A stretch of 64,000 nt of DNA from Serratia sp. AKBS12 (lineage in GTDB: Bacteria; Pseudomonadota; Gammaproteobacteria; Enterobacterales; Enterobacteriaceae): the NCBI RefSeq assembly GCF_024793895.1, contig NZ_JANUSB010000016.1, positions 186,001-250,000 of the forward strand, read 5' to 3'. Below the pieces are notes generated by a model that saw only the letters and a list, made by a program, of their open reading frames with translations, was not told the origin of the DNA and made no database searches. The stretch's first letter is position 1. Each line of letters begins with the position of its first letter. Shown one piece after another: positions 33,743 to 42,683 of this stretch. Made by a program: the position numbers and the translations under genes.

Positions 33743-34576
33743 TTAATGTATTTGATTAACGTCTTCGCCGTACAACTGGTGCAAAATCCGGTCATTCAGC
33801 TGTGATGGATGACCGTCAAAAACAATTTTTCCCTGCGCGATACCAATCACCCGCGTGCAGTATTCCTGCACCAGTTCAACCGAGTGCAGATTCACCATCA
33901 CCGCAATGTCGTTTTCGCTGACTTTCTGCAAGGCGTCCATAATGCGGCGGGTGTTCTTCGGATCCAGTGAGGCGACCGGCTCGTCCGCCAGCAGGATCTT
34001 GGGGTTCTGCATCAATGCGCGACAAATCGCCACTCGCTGCATCTGCCCGCCGGACAGGTTCTCGGCCCGCTGCAGCGCATGCGGCAGCATATTGAGCCAC
34101 TGCAACAGCTCGATGGCCCGCGCACGATCGACATCGTCGAATACTTTGAAAAAAGACTTGAGCGTAGAGGTGTGGCTGAGCCGCCCGAGCAACACGTTGG
34201 TAATCACGTCCAGACGCGGCACCAGGCAGAAATCCTGGAAGATCATGCCGCAACGGGCGCGCCATTGGCGCATCTGACGGGCGGAAAGTTGTGCTATATC
34301 CTGCGCCACGCCAGCCTCGTCAAAGTGCAGCATTTCACCGCAGCTGGAAGGAATGGTGCCGTTGAGCGTGTGCAGCAGAGTGGATTTGCCCGCGCCGGAG
34401 CGGCCAATCACCGCGACAAACTCGCCGGCGTGCAAATCGAAATTGATATCGTCCAATACCCGCTGCTGGGATTTATAGGCTTTACCCAGCCCTTTGACCG
34501 CAAGGACTTTGCGCAGCGGGATCGACTGGTGCCCTGGGAAATCGGTTGTTGCAAGTTTTAACTGTGCCTGAGCCAT
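33743..34576 (-). CDS. phnC: PhnC-type phosphonate ABC transporter ATPase
   Basis: The 277-residue ATPase has Walker [10 protein letters not shown] at residues 58-66, the Q-loop [25 protein letters not shown] (a PhnC-specific segment), the signature [15 protein letters not shown], Walker [14 protein letters not shown], and the switch His in [12 protein letters not shown]. An N-terminal extension of about 20 residues precedes the usual start. First gene of the phnCDEE order. Confidence 0.93.
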   Translation of the reverse strand: MAQAQLKLATTDFPGHQSIPLRKVLAVKGLGKAYKSQQRVLDDINFDLHAGEFVAVIGRSGAGKSTLLHTLNGTIPSSCGEMLHFDEAGVAQDIAQLSARQMRQWRARCGMIFQDFCLVPRLDVITNVLLGRLSHTSTLKSFFKVFDDVDRARAIELLQWLNMLPHALQRAENLSGGQMQRVAICRALMQNPKILLADEPVASLDPKNTRRIMDALQKVSENDIAVMVNLHSVELVQEYCTRVIGIAQGKIVFDGHPSQLNDRILHQLYGEDVNQIH

Positions 34577-34732
34577 AAGCCATCTCTCATTGGTTAGGTT
34601 GGCTATTCGTTATCGGCACCTATTAAGGGATAAGTTTATGACATCTGGATGATGGTTTTATGGCCGGAAAATGACGACCGAACGACGGGCACTGCGTGCT
34701 GCACCCGTCGCTGGCAAGCGGGGAGTAATTAT

Positions 34733-35758
34733 TCAGCTGAAATGAATCACGCCTTTAATCAATGATTTATTATTGATCACCTCGCTTTCGTAACGTTGTG
34801 CCAGGGTATCGAAGTCAAAATGATGCGACAGCATCATGCCGGCGGTGATGCTGCCGGCCGCCATCAATCGGCCCACCTTGACGAAGTCTTCATGGGTGGC
34901 GTTGCGGCTACCCATCAAGGTGGTTTCCTTTTTATGAAACTCCGGATCGGAGAAGCTGAATTCACCTTTGAACAGCCCGACAAACACGATGCTACCACCA
35001 TGGCGGATCAGGTTAACGGTGTTATTCATCGCCCGCTGATTGCCGGTGGCATCAATCACCTTCGCCGCCAGACTGCCGTCAAACAGCTCGCGCAGCGCCG
35101 CGTCGAATCCCGCCTGCGCCGGATCCAGCGTGGCGACGCCAAGCACCTGCTCAACATGCGCCCGCCGCTGTTCGCTGGTATCGGCCACCACCACCCGGGC
35201 GCCATCCGCCAGGGCAATCGCCGCCACGCCAAGGCCAATCGGCCCGGCACCTACCACCAGCAGATGATCGCCGGCAACGATGGCTGCCCGTCGCACCGCA
35301 TGGGCGGCAATGGCAAACGGTTCGATCAGCGCTGCGGCCTCCGGCGCGATATCCCCCACCGGCAATAAATTGCTGGCCGGTACGCTGAGATACTGGCAGA
35401 AACCGCCGTCCTGATGCACGCCGATCACCGAAATGTTTTCACAACAGTTGCTGCGCCCGCTGTGGCAGGCCCCGCACTGGCCACAGGACAGATACGGGAT
35501 CACCGCCATGCGCTGTCCAACGCGCAAGCCGCTAACCTGGCTCCCCACGCTAACGATATCTCCGCATATTTCATGACCCAAAACCCGTGGATAGCTGAAA
35601 TAAGGCTGATTACCCGACCAGGCATGAATATCCGTGCCGCAGATACCCACGGTAATCATTTTAATCACCGCCTCATTCGCCGCCGGCGTCGGTATCGGCC
35701 GCTGTTGATAAACCAATTGTGTGGGTTGCTGGCAAATCAATGTATTCATTGTGGTCAT
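34733..35758 (-). CDS. lgoD: L-galactonate 5-dehydrogenase
   Basis: The 341-residue zinc MDR enzyme matches E. coli LgoD (YjjN) nearly end to end: MTTMNTLICQQPTQLVYQQR, GICGTDIHAWSGNQPYFSYPRVLGHEICGDIV, the structural-zinc set CGQCGACHSGRSNCC, and FVGLFKGEFSFSDPEFHKKETTLMGSRNAT. It oxidises L-galactonate to D-tagaturonate with NAD, feeding hexuronate catabolism. The ATG at 35758 follows GGAGG. It is divergent from lgoR, 140 bp away. Confidence 0.95.
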   Translation of the reverse strand: MTTMNTLICQQPTQLVYQQRPIPTPAANEAVIKMITVGICGTDIHAWSGNQPYFSYPRVLGHEICGDIVSVGSQVSGLRVGQRMAVIPYLSCGQCGACHSGRSNCCENISVIGVHQDGGFCQYLSVPASNLLPVGDIAPEAAALIEPFAIAAHAVRRAAIVAGDHLLVVGAGPIGLGVAAIALADGARVVVADTSEQRRAHVEQVLGVATLDPAQAGFDAALRELFDGSLAAKVIDATGNQRAMNNTVNLIRHGGSIVFVGLFKGEFSFSDPEFHKKETTLMGSRNATHEDFVKVGRLMAAGSITAGMMLSHHFDFDTLAQRYESEVINNKSLIKGVIHFS

Positions 35759-35853
35759 TATCGTTCCTCCAGTTATCTGGAGTTGGTTATTAAATAAAAA
35801 TAACCGGCTGACGTTTTAATTATGGTGATTTGTGATTCAGCGCCAAATAAACC

Positions 35854-35874
35854 GTTTTAAATTGGTTTTAAATT
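35854..35874. promoter_or_regulatory. Tandem GTTTTAAATT repeats in the lgoD-lgoR divergent region
   Basis: GTTTTAAATT occurs at 35854 and again at 35865, one helical turn apart, 25 bp before lgoR. It is a plausible site for LgoR or another factor in the divergent promoter. Confidence 0.4.
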
Positions 35875-35898
35875 CATAAAAAACAGCTGAGGTACGCC

Positions 35899-36804
35899 AT
35901 GAGCCGAACCCAAAATCTGCGGCAAAATGTGATTAACCAGATGATCGATGGCCTGATTCACGGACATATCCGCTCGCCGCTGCCCTCCCAGGCGGCGCTG
36001 GCCGAAATGTACAACATCAGCCGCACCACGGTACGTCATGCCCTGGACCATTTTCAGCGCTGCGGGGTGTTGGAAAAGGTGCAGGATAATTATGCGATCC
36101 TGCGTATGCCGCAGGAGGAAGACGGCTTCGACTGTATGGCACAAACTCCGGAGGCGCAAAGCACGCTGTTTGAAAAGGCGTTTTACCAGATGATTAACCA
36201 AAAACAGCTGCGCGCCGGCGACAGCTTCAGCGAACTGCAACTAGCGCGGCTGGTCAACGTCAGCCCGGTAGTGGTGCGGGAATTTCTGCTGCGCTTTAGC
36301 CGCTACAATCTGCTCGACAACGTCAAACGCGGCCAGTGGCGCATGAAGCAGTTCGATCGGCACTATGCCGAGCAGCTGTTTGAACTGCGGCAGATGCTGG
36401 AAACCCACGCCCTGTCACGCTTTTTGAATTTGCCGGCGCATGATGAACGCTGGTTGCAGGCCAAAGAGCTATTGAGCCGCCACCGTGAACTGCGTGAAAC
36501 CATCAGCAGCAATTACCGGCTGTTTTCGCAACTCGATCGGGATCTGCACGGACTGATCCTTTCTGCCGCCAACAACCCGTTCTTCAACCAGTCGCTGGAG
36601 ATTATTTCGGTGATTTTCCACTTTCATTATCAATGGGATGAAACCGATCTCAAGCAGCGGAACATTATTGCCATCGAGGAGCATATGGCGATCCTCAGTG
36701 CGCTTATCTGCCGCAACGACCAGGAAGCTACCCGTGAACTGCACCATCATCTCGACACCGCCAAGCAATCGATGATTCGTTCGATTAACCAGTCCGTAGC
36801 CTGA
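35899..36804 (+). CDS. lgoR: GntR-family regulator of L-galactonate genes
   Basis: The 301-residue protein matches E. coli LgoR (YjjM): an N-terminal winged HTH (SPLPSQAALAEMYNISRTTVRHALDHFQRCGVLEKV), a second HTH-like segment (LRAGDSFSELQLARLVNVSPVVVREFLLRFSRYNLL), and a C-terminal FadR/GntR helical effector domain (LFELRQMLETHALSRF to NPFFNQSLEIISVIFHFHYQWD). It regulates the lgo genes in response to the sugar acid. GAGG precedes the ATG. Confidence 0.94.
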   Translation: MSRTQNLRQNVINQMIDGLIHGHIRSPLPSQAALAEMYNISRTTVRHALDHFQRCGVLEKVQDNYAILRMPQEEDGFDCMAQTPEAQSTLFEKAFYQMINQKQLRAGDSFSELQLARLVNVSPVVVREFLLRFSRYNLLDNVKRGQWRMKQFDRHYAEQLFELRQMLETHALSRFLNLPAHDERWLQAKELLSRHRELRETISSNYRLFSQLDRDLHGLILSAANNPFFNQSLEIISVIFHFHYQWDETDLKQRNIIAIEEHMAILSALICRNDQEATRELHHHLDTAKQSMIRSINQSVA

Positions 36805-36963
36805 ATGCCGCCCTTTTATTTGCCATCGGCATATTTAAAGCCGATAAAAAACAGCAAAAGCCTATCCGGCGCACGGAATGCGCATTAATCACACCACCAA
36901 ATCGCCGCGCCCTCTATACCGATTACTTGCAGTCACATACCAAATACACATCTGGAGAAAAAG

Positions 36964-38322
36964 ATGGAAAAAGTGAGCCCTGCCAGCACCGGTGATAGAC
37001 AAGAGGAAAATTACTCGGATACCATTATTCCTATGCCACCGGACGGTGCCATCATTCGTTCAGCCAGAATAAAAAAAATTCAGACTACCTCAATGATTTT
37101 ATTATTCTTGGCGGCAATCATTAACTTTCTCGATCGCAGTTCACTGTCGGTTGCCAACTCGACGATTCGCGAAGAAATGGGGCTGAGCGGTACCGAAATC
37201 GGCCTGCTGCTTTCGGCGTTTTCATTGGCCTACGGCATTGCGCAACTGCCGTGCGGCCCGCTGCTGGATCGCAAGGGGCCGCGCATCATGCTCGGGCTGG
37301 GGATGTTTGTCTGGTCGCTGTTCCAGACTCTGTCCGGCATGATCCAGAGCTTTACCCAGTTTATCTGGGTGCGCATCGGTCTGGGCATTGGTGAAGCGCC
37401 CATGAACCCGTGCGGCGTAAAAGTGATTAACGACTGGTTCAACATTAAAGATCGCGGGATGCCAATGGGCATTTTCAACGCCGCCTCGACCATCGGCCTG
37501 GCCATCAGCCCGCCCATCCTCACAGCCATGATGATCGCATTTGGCTGGCGCGGCATGTTCATTACCATTGGCGTGCTTGGCATCGCGCTGTCGATCGGCT
37601 GGTACATGATTTATCGCAACCGCCAGGATCTCGACCTCAGCGCACAGGAGCAAACCTATCTGAATGCCGGCAGCGTCAGCGCGCGTCGCGAACCGATGAA
37701 CCTGAAGGAATGGCGTGCATTGTTCAAGAATCGCACCATGTGGGGCATGATGATCGGCTTTAGCGGCATCAACTACACCGCCTGGCTGTATCTGGCCTGG
37801 TTGCCCGGCTATCTGCAAACTACCTACCATCTGGATTTGAAAAGCACCGGGATGCTGTCAGCCATTCCGTTCCTGTTCGGCGCCGCCGGCATGTTGTCCA
37901 ACGGCTTCGTCACCGACTGGCTGGTCAAGCGCGGCATGGCGCCGCTCAAGAGCCGCAAGATCTGCATCGTTGCCGGCATGCTGCTTTCCGCCGCCTTCAC
38001 CTCGGTAGTGGCGCAGGCCACCACCACCTACAGCGCGGTATTGTTGATCGGCATGGCGCTGTTCTGCATTCACTTTGCCGGTACCTCCTGCTGGGGATTG
38101 ATCCACGTGGCGGTTACTTCGCGCATGACCGCCTCGGTGGGCAGCATCCAGAACTTCGCCAGCTTTATCTTCGCCTCGTTTGCGCCGGTGATCACCGGCT
38201 GGATCCTTGATACCACCAACTCGTTTAGCCTGGCGCTGACGCTGTGTTCCTGCTTTACCCTGATTGGCGCCCTGTCGTATATCTTCGTGGTCAAACAGCC
38301 GATTACCGATAGCCCGGCCTAA
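36964..38322 (+). CDS. lgoT: L-galactonate:proton symporter
   Basis: A 452-residue MFS protein of the anion:cation symporter family, closely following E. coli LgoT (YjjL): AAIINFLDRSSLSVANSTIREEMGLSGTEIGLLLSAFSLAYGIAQLPCGPLLDRKGPR-type N-half, IGEAPMNPCGVKVINDWFNIKDRG, and SCWGLIHVAVTSRMTASVGSIQNFASFIFASFAPVITG. It imports L-galactonate. It lies 159 bp after lgoR and probably has its own promoter in that AT-rich gap. Ribosome site CTGGAGAAAAAG. Confidence 0.95.
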   Translation: MEKVSPASTGDRQEENYSDTIIPMPPDGAIIRSARIKKIQTTSMILLFLAAIINFLDRSSLSVANSTIREEMGLSGTEIGLLLSAFSLAYGIAQLPCGPLLDRKGPRIMLGLGMFVWSLFQTLSGMIQSFTQFIWVRIGLGIGEAPMNPCGVKVINDWFNIKDRGMPMGIFNAASTIGLAISPPILTAMMIAFGWRGMFITIGVLGIALSIGWYMIYRNRQDLDLSAQEQTYLNAGSVSARREPMNLKEWRALFKNRTMWGMMIGFSGINYTAWLYLAWLPGYLQTTYHLDLKSTGMLSAIPFLFGAAGMLSNGFVTDWLVKRGMAPLKSRKICIVAGMLLSAAFTSVVAQATTTYSAVLLIGMALFCIHFAGTSCWGLIHVAVTSRMTASVGSIQNFASFIFASFAPVITGWILDTTNSFSLALTLCSCFTLIGALSYIFVVKQPITDSPA

Positions 38323-38336
38323 GCTGCAATATCACT

Positions 38337-38368
38337 GCCATTCCTGTTGCCAATGTGGCAGGAATGGC
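38337..38368. terminator. Hairpin between convergent lgoT and LysR genes
   Basis: GCCATTCCTG (38337-38346) and CAGGAATGGC (38359-38368) form a perfect 10-bp stem, 15 bp after the lgoT stop. It probably terminates both converging transcripts, although a T-run is lacking. Confidence 0.5.
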
Positions 38369-38401
38369 GCTCCCTGACATGTCGCCGACGCGCTTGTCGC
38401 C

Positions 38402-39322
38402 TCAGGGCGTGAGGTGCAGTATCTCTTGCTGATACTCCGCCGCGTGCCGCACCGCAAGCTGGATGAAGTCCTCGATCAATGGCGATGCCTGACGGTAGGC
38501 CAGAGCCAGCGAATACGCCACCGGCGTGCCGATACCGCTGAGTTCGCGGAATACCACACCGGGCGGTTGCAACGCCGCAAACAGCGACGGCATCAGCGCA
38601 ACGCCTTCCCCACCGGCCACCAGCCCACCAATGGTTTGCATTTGCCGCGCCTGCTGCACTACTCGCGGGGTAAAACCGGCCATTGCGCATGCCTGTAGAA
38701 TCGCCGCGTGCATCCCCGGCCCATAATGCGCCGGGAACAATACCCAGGGCTCATCGGCCACGTCCGATAAACCGACCTGTGCGGCGTTTGCCAGCGGATG
38801 GTGTTCCGGCAGCGCCAGCACCATGCGCTCCAACAGCAGCGGCGTTAACTGTATGCCCGCTTGCGGCGCAATCGGCAGCACCACCAGACCGACATCGGCG
38901 CGATCGTCGCGCAAGGCAATCAGCTGTTCCGCCGTGGCGGCTTCCTGCAGTTGAAAATCAATCTGCGGATAGCGTTGGCGAAACTGGCGCAACAGTCCCG
39001 GCAGCAGCGCATTGACCGTGCTGTCGACAAAGGTCAGTCGCAGCGACGCCGTCTGCCCCTGCGCGGCACGCCGGGTATGCAACAGCGTACGCTCGAACTG
39101 CGCCAGCGTGCGCCGCGCTTCGAGCAAAAATACCTGCCCGGCGTCGGTAATGCGCGTAATGCGGTTGCCGCGTTCCAGCAGCGTAACCCCCAGTTCCTGC
39201 TCGATTTTACGAATTGCCGCCGTCAGCGGCGGCTGCGCCATATGCAAGCGTTGCGCGGCGCGGTGAAAGCTCATCTCTTCAGCCACGGCAATAAACTGCC
39301 GTAATTGGCGTAGTTCAATCAC
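38402..39322 (-). CDS. LysR-family transcriptional regulator
   Basis: The 306-residue protein opens with IELRQLRQFIAVAEEMSFHRAAQRLHMAQPPLTAAIRKIEQELGVTLLER, the BenM/CatM/XapR-like LysR subgroup, and has a type 2 periplasmic-binding effector domain. It is divergent from the SDR gene; their starts are about 122 bp apart, and short inverted elements between them suggest it controls the SDR. Confidence 0.9.
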   Translation of the reverse strand: MIELRQLRQFIAVAEEMSFHRAAQRLHMAQPPLTAAIRKIEQELGVTLLERGNRITRITDAGQVFLLEARRTLAQFERTLLHTRRAAQGQTASLRLTFVDSTVNALLPGLLRQFRQRYPQIDFQLQEAATAEQLIALRDDRADVGLVVLPIAPQAGIQLTPLLLERMVLALPEHHPLANAAQVGLSDVADEPWVLFPAHYGPGMHAAILQACAMAGFTPRVVQQARQMQTIGGLVAGGEGVALMPSLFAALQPPGVVFRELSGIGTPVAYSLALAYRQASPLIEDFIQLAVRHAAEYQQEILHLTP

Positions 39323-39444
39323 GCGATACCTTTTTCATATCATCGAATCATAAAAACAGTATTGGCGGTATCGATGGTAAATACCAATACTTTCCGTCGA
39401 CATCACCGGCGCAGACGCGCCACAGACAGTTGGAGGAATATCAC

Positions 39445-40194
39445 ATGACACAACCTACGGTCGTGATTAGCGGTGGCTCAAGCGGCATTGGGCTGGCCAC
39501 CGCACAACGAATGGCAATGCAGGGGTATCGTGTCGCCATCGTGGCGCGCTGCCTGCAACGTTTGCAGGCGGCGGCGCAACGGATCGGCAACGGCACGCTG
39601 CACTTTTCGGCGGATCTCAGCCAACGCGCCGAGATAGAAGCGTTGATGCCGCGTCTGATACAGGCTTTGGGCACGGTAGATGTGCTGATCAACAACGCCG
39701 GATTTACCCGTGTCATCAGCGTCGACACGCCATTGGCGCAGGCCGAGCAGCAGTGGAATGCGGTGATTGACGGTAACCTGAAGAGCACCTTTCTGTTTAC
39801 CCAGGCCATGCTGCCGCACCTGCGCAAGCCGGGCGGACGCATCGTCAATATCAGTTCGATCGCTGCGCAATGCGGCAGCGGCAACCCCGGCGCGCTGGGC
39901 TATTCCGCCGCCAAGGCCGGCGTGGTTGGCCTGACCGTCAGTCTGGCGCGTGAACTGGGGCCGCAAGGCATTACCGTTAACGCCATTGCGCCTGGCTACA
40001 TCGCCGATACGCGGTTTTTTGGCACCGGTCTGCCAGCCGCCACCATTGACGCCATTACCGCCGACACGCCGCTGGCACGTACCGGCCAGGTGGAGGACGT
40101 CGCCGAAGCGGCACTTTGGCTGGCGTCGCCGGCGGCGGCGTTCATTACCGGTACGCTGTTACCGATTAACGGCGGGGCCCGCGTCGGCAGTTAA
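39445..40194 (+). CDS. Short-chain dehydrogenase/reductase
   Basis: A classical 249-residue SDR: cofactor loop GGSSGIG near residue 10, NNAG near 85, catalytic Ser in ISSIAAQCG, and YSAAK (Tyr-x3-Lys) near 155, with a PG motif after NAIAPG. It resembles 3-oxoacyl-ACP reductase/FabG-like enzymes and oxidises or reduces a small alcohol or ketone with NAD(P). GGAGGAATATC sets the start. A LysR regulator lies divergently upstream. Confidence 0.9.
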   Translation: MTQPTVVISGGSSGIGLATAQRMAMQGYRVAIVARCLQRLQAAAQRIGNGTLHFSADLSQRAEIEALMPRLIQALGTVDVLINNAGFTRVISVDTPLAQAEQQWNAVIDGNLKSTFLFTQAMLPHLRKPGGRIVNISSIAAQCGSGNPGALGYSAAKAGVVGLTVSLARELGPQGITVNAIAPGYIADTRFFGTGLPAATIDAITADTPLARTGQVEDVAEAALWLASPAAAFITGTLLPINGGARVGS

Positions 40195-40228
40195 CCGACG
40201 GGGAGCGCCCACCAGGCGTTCGGAAGGA

Positions 40229-40756
40229 TCAGAAGCGGATAGCTGCGCTGGCAACCGCGCGGATCGGCACGCCGAAACTTTCCATGCTCGACAGCGCGGC
40301 ATTATGGTGCTGACGTATCCACTCACCGCTGGCGTGCGCCTTGTCATGGCTGGTGTGAGCATCAGCTGCCAGCACCACCGGATAACCGAGCCCGGCAGCA
40401 CGGCGGGTGGTGCTGTCAACGCAATATTCGGACGAATAACCGCAAATCACCAGCTGCGTAACGCCGTGCTGTTGCAACAGCGCTTGCAGATTGGTGCGCA
40501 AAAAAGAATCCGGCGTGGTTTTTTCTACCCGCAAATCCCCCGCAACCTGCCGTAAACGCGAATCAACCTGCCAGGCATCGCTGCCGTGGGGCAGTTCATC
40601 ATCGGCAGTCTGATGCTGGATGAAAATCACCGGCACCTGCGCCTGACGCGCGGCGGCGCTCAGCATATTGATCCGATCAATCACCGCATCGGCATCGGCC
40701 GGCGGCGGCGTAAACAGGCCTTTTTGCACATCAATAATCAACAGCGCTGCGGTCAT
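40229..40756 (-). CDS. Isochorismatase-family cysteine hydrolase
   Basis: A 175-residue hydrolase with the complete catalytic triad of the family: D9 in LLIIDVQKG, K79 in VEKTTPDSF, and C112 in ICGYSSEYCVDSTTRRAAGLGY. Substrates in this family include nicotinamide, isochorismate and N-carbamoyl compounds, so the substrate here is open. It follows the SUFU-domain gene on the same strand by 27 bp and may be co-transcribed. Confidence 0.9.
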   Translation of the reverse strand: MTAALLIIDVQKGLFTPPPADADAVIDRINMLSAAARQAQVPVIFIQHQTADDELPHGSDAWQVDSRLRQVAGDLRVEKTTPDSFLRTNLQALLQQHGVTQLVICGYSSEYCVDSTTRRAAGLGYPVVLAADAHTSHDKAHASGEWIRQHHNAALSSMESFGVPIRAVASAAIRF

Positions 40757-40783
40757 TGCAGGTCTCCATCAATGAGTTTCACG

Positions 40784-41887
40784 TCAGCATAGCGGCTGAC
40801 GTGGGCGAAAGATATGGTCAACCCCCTGCTCGCACAGGCTAGCCACCAGTTCATGCCCGCCGTTCGGCGTCGCCTGGGCCTGGGTACGTTCGTTTTCAAA
40901 CACCGGGCTGGCCCAGTAAAGATTGACCGGATCGCCGTACTGGGTCGGCAACGTCAAATGCTGCTGATAAGGGTAGAACAGCGAAGACAGCACATAGCCT
41001 TCATAGCCCTGCGGCGCCACTTCCGACGCCAGAGTGTGCCCTTCCCCCATCCAGGTTACCTGCGCCCAGGGCACGTGGGCAAAGCCCGCCAGCGCGCTGG
41101 CCATCTGCACCGCGTTGTCTTCGGTCATGTACTGGCCGTCGATGGCGATAGCCAGCTCCATGCGCCGGTATTGCGCGGCATCGTCATTGAACAGGATCTC
41201 GACCCACGGCATCGGTCGAATGCTGACCCCCATGGTCAGAAAATAGTATATACCGTCGCGTTCATGTTGGCTGATGGCCATCGGCGGCCACTTACCCTGA
41301 TCGATCGCGTAGTATTTAACCGACGGACCAAAATGCTGTTCATACTGCGCCAGATAGTCACGCTGCATTTTCGGCCACGGGTTGCCTTCCTCGCGCTGCC
41401 AACTGCGCCAAAACTGTCGGGTATTTTCCGCCAGCGCATATTGCGTATTGGTTGATGCAGAACCCAGTGGATAAGCCAGCGGGCTTTCCTTGATGCAGCT
41501 GGCGGAATAACACACCGAATGATCGATATACAGGCTCCAACCGGGGATCACCGACAGCAGCTGGCCGTAATACCACAACGCGGCGCCGTCATCGCTTTCA
41601 TTCCAAATCACCTGTAACCCTTCCGGGTTCAGCGGCGCTTCTCCCTCCAGATTGCGGCAAAATTCCGCAGCCAGCATCGGCGGCTGGCCCAGTTCCAGCG
41701 CGGCGCGATCTTCCTGCTGCGGCGCGGCCGCCAGGTTACGCAGCCAGCAGGCGCGCACCTGAAAACGTTCGCTGAACGCCTCTGCGGGATAAATATAAAA
41801 ATAGGCTGCCCGGTGATCTTGCTGAACCACCGCCACCAGCGTTTGGTTTTCATTACTGACTTCAGCAAGTACATATGACTGGTTCAT
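40784..41887 (-). CDS. Suppressor-of-fused (SUFU) domain protein
   Basis: A 367-residue soluble protein, rich in Trp and Tyr. The C-terminal half (about residues 180-360) resembles bacterial SUFU domains: GVSIRPMPWVEILFNDDAAQYRRMELAIAIDG, then PWAQVTWMGEGHTLASE and YEGYVLSSLFYPYQQHLTLPTQYGDPVNLYWASPVFENE. The N-terminal half is unassigned, with CYSASCIKESPLAYPLG as a Cys-bearing segment. SUFU-like proteins in bacteria often lie in toxin-immunity contexts, but no toxin is seen here. Assignment is by pattern only. Confidence 0.6.
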   Translation of the reverse strand: MNQSYVLAEVSNENQTLVAVVQQDHRAAYFYIYPAEAFSERFQVRACWLRNLAAAPQQEDRAALELGQPPMLAAEFCRNLEGEAPLNPEGLQVIWNESDDGAALWYYGQLLSVIPGWSLYIDHSVCYSASCIKESPLAYPLGSASTNTQYALAENTRQFWRSWQREEGNPWPKMQRDYLAQYEQHFGPSVKYYAIDQGKWPPMAISQHERDGIYYFLTMGVSIRPMPWVEILFNDDAAQYRRMELAIAIDGQYMTEDNAVQMASALAGFAHVPWAQVTWMGEGHTLASEVAPQGYEGYVLSSLFYPYQQHLTLPTQYGDPVNLYWASPVFENERTQAQATPNGGHELVASLCEQGVDHIFRPRQPLC

Positions 41888-42204
41888 ATCGCCTCAATAG
41901 GGTCACTGCGCAGACAAGAAAAATAATCCTGCGCGAAATAGAAATCTGCTTTTTGCCAGTGTAAAACGCATTCGCCAACCGGATCACGCGTAAAATTCTC
42001 AAAATTCCGCCAAGCGGCCGATTTTTTACCATTTTTCACCGCCAGGCCGCGCACTCTGGCCGCATAAGACAAGTTAGGCCGCCATGGCGCAGGCGAATGC
42101 CAGCCCGGTCAGGATTGCAGCGCGAAGTATAGGATGACGGAGCGTTTCCCGTGGTTCGGCTTTGTTATAGAGTAGCCGGTGGGCTAATGCAGGAGGTAGA
42201 AAAG
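41888..42204. other. 317-bp region with no convincing gene
   Basis: It contains the leader of the SUFU-domain gene on the left and of the YjaB-like gene on the right (GGAGG eight bases before its ATG). A 62-codon minus-strand frame ending at 41884 overlaps the SUFU start by 4 bp but has only a TTG or GTG start and no family resemblance. Confidence 0.5.
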
Positions 42205-42645
42205 ATGGTTATCAGAGCCGGCACGCCCGACGATTACCCACGATTGGTTGCGGTCTGGCTGAGTTCTGTGCGTGCTACCCATCATTTTCTGACGGAAAGG
42301 CGCATTGCCGACCTGAGTCCGTTGATCGCCAACCACTATCTGCCCATGCTGACCGTTTGGGTCGCTCAAGATGACAGCGGTCAGATTGGCGGCTTCATCG
42401 GCATGAGCGCCAACAAAGTCGAGATGCTGTTCGTGGCCGCCGAACAGCGCGGCAACGGCATCGGCAAAACGCTGTTGGCATTTGTCGAGCAGCAATATGA
42501 TGTGCTGTTGCTCGACGTCAATGAACAGAATCCACAGGCCAGAGCATTTTACCAGCATTACGGCTTTCGCGTTATCGGCCGCTCAGAGCGGGACGGACAG
42601 GGTGAGCCGTTCCCGCTGCTGCACATGAGACGTGAGGCGCCTTAG
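42205..42645 (+). CDS. YjaB-like N-acetyltransferase
   Basis: The 146-residue GNAT protein resembles E. coli YjaB: VWLSSVRATHHFLTERRIADL near the N-terminus, MLFVAAEQRGNGIGKTLLAFV as the acetyl-CoA loop, and DVNEQNPQARAFYQHYGFRVIGRSERDGQGEPFPLLHM at the end. E. coli YjaB binds acetyl-CoA; its substrate is not settled. GGAGG at the right distance supports the ATG at 42205. It converges with the TetR gene. Confidence 0.87.
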   Translation: MVIRAGTPDDYPRLVAVWLSSVRATHHFLTERRIADLSPLIANHYLPMLTVWVAQDDSGQIGGFIGMSANKVEMLFVAAEQRGNGIGKTLLAFVEQQYDVLLLDVNEQNPQARAFYQHYGFRVIGRSERDGQGEPFPLLHMRREAP

Positions 42646-42683
42646 CCGTTCGGCGATGGCATGGAGGATGCCGGCGCTCGGCA

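Noticed and set aside
34680-34720. CGACGGG/CCCGTCG hairpin after lgoD as a terminator
   Set aside because: The loop is long and no T-run follows on the minus strand, so the evidence is too weak for a feature.
35899-35970. Possible early regulatory ORF before lgoR
   Set aside because: The sequence is simply the lgoR N-terminus itself, matching E. coli LgoR from its first residue.
41884-42072. 62-codon minus-strand frame overlapping the SUFU start by 4 bp
   Set aside because: It has no ATG (only TTG or GTG), no ribosome site, no family resemblance, and odd composition; the overlap is probably accidental.
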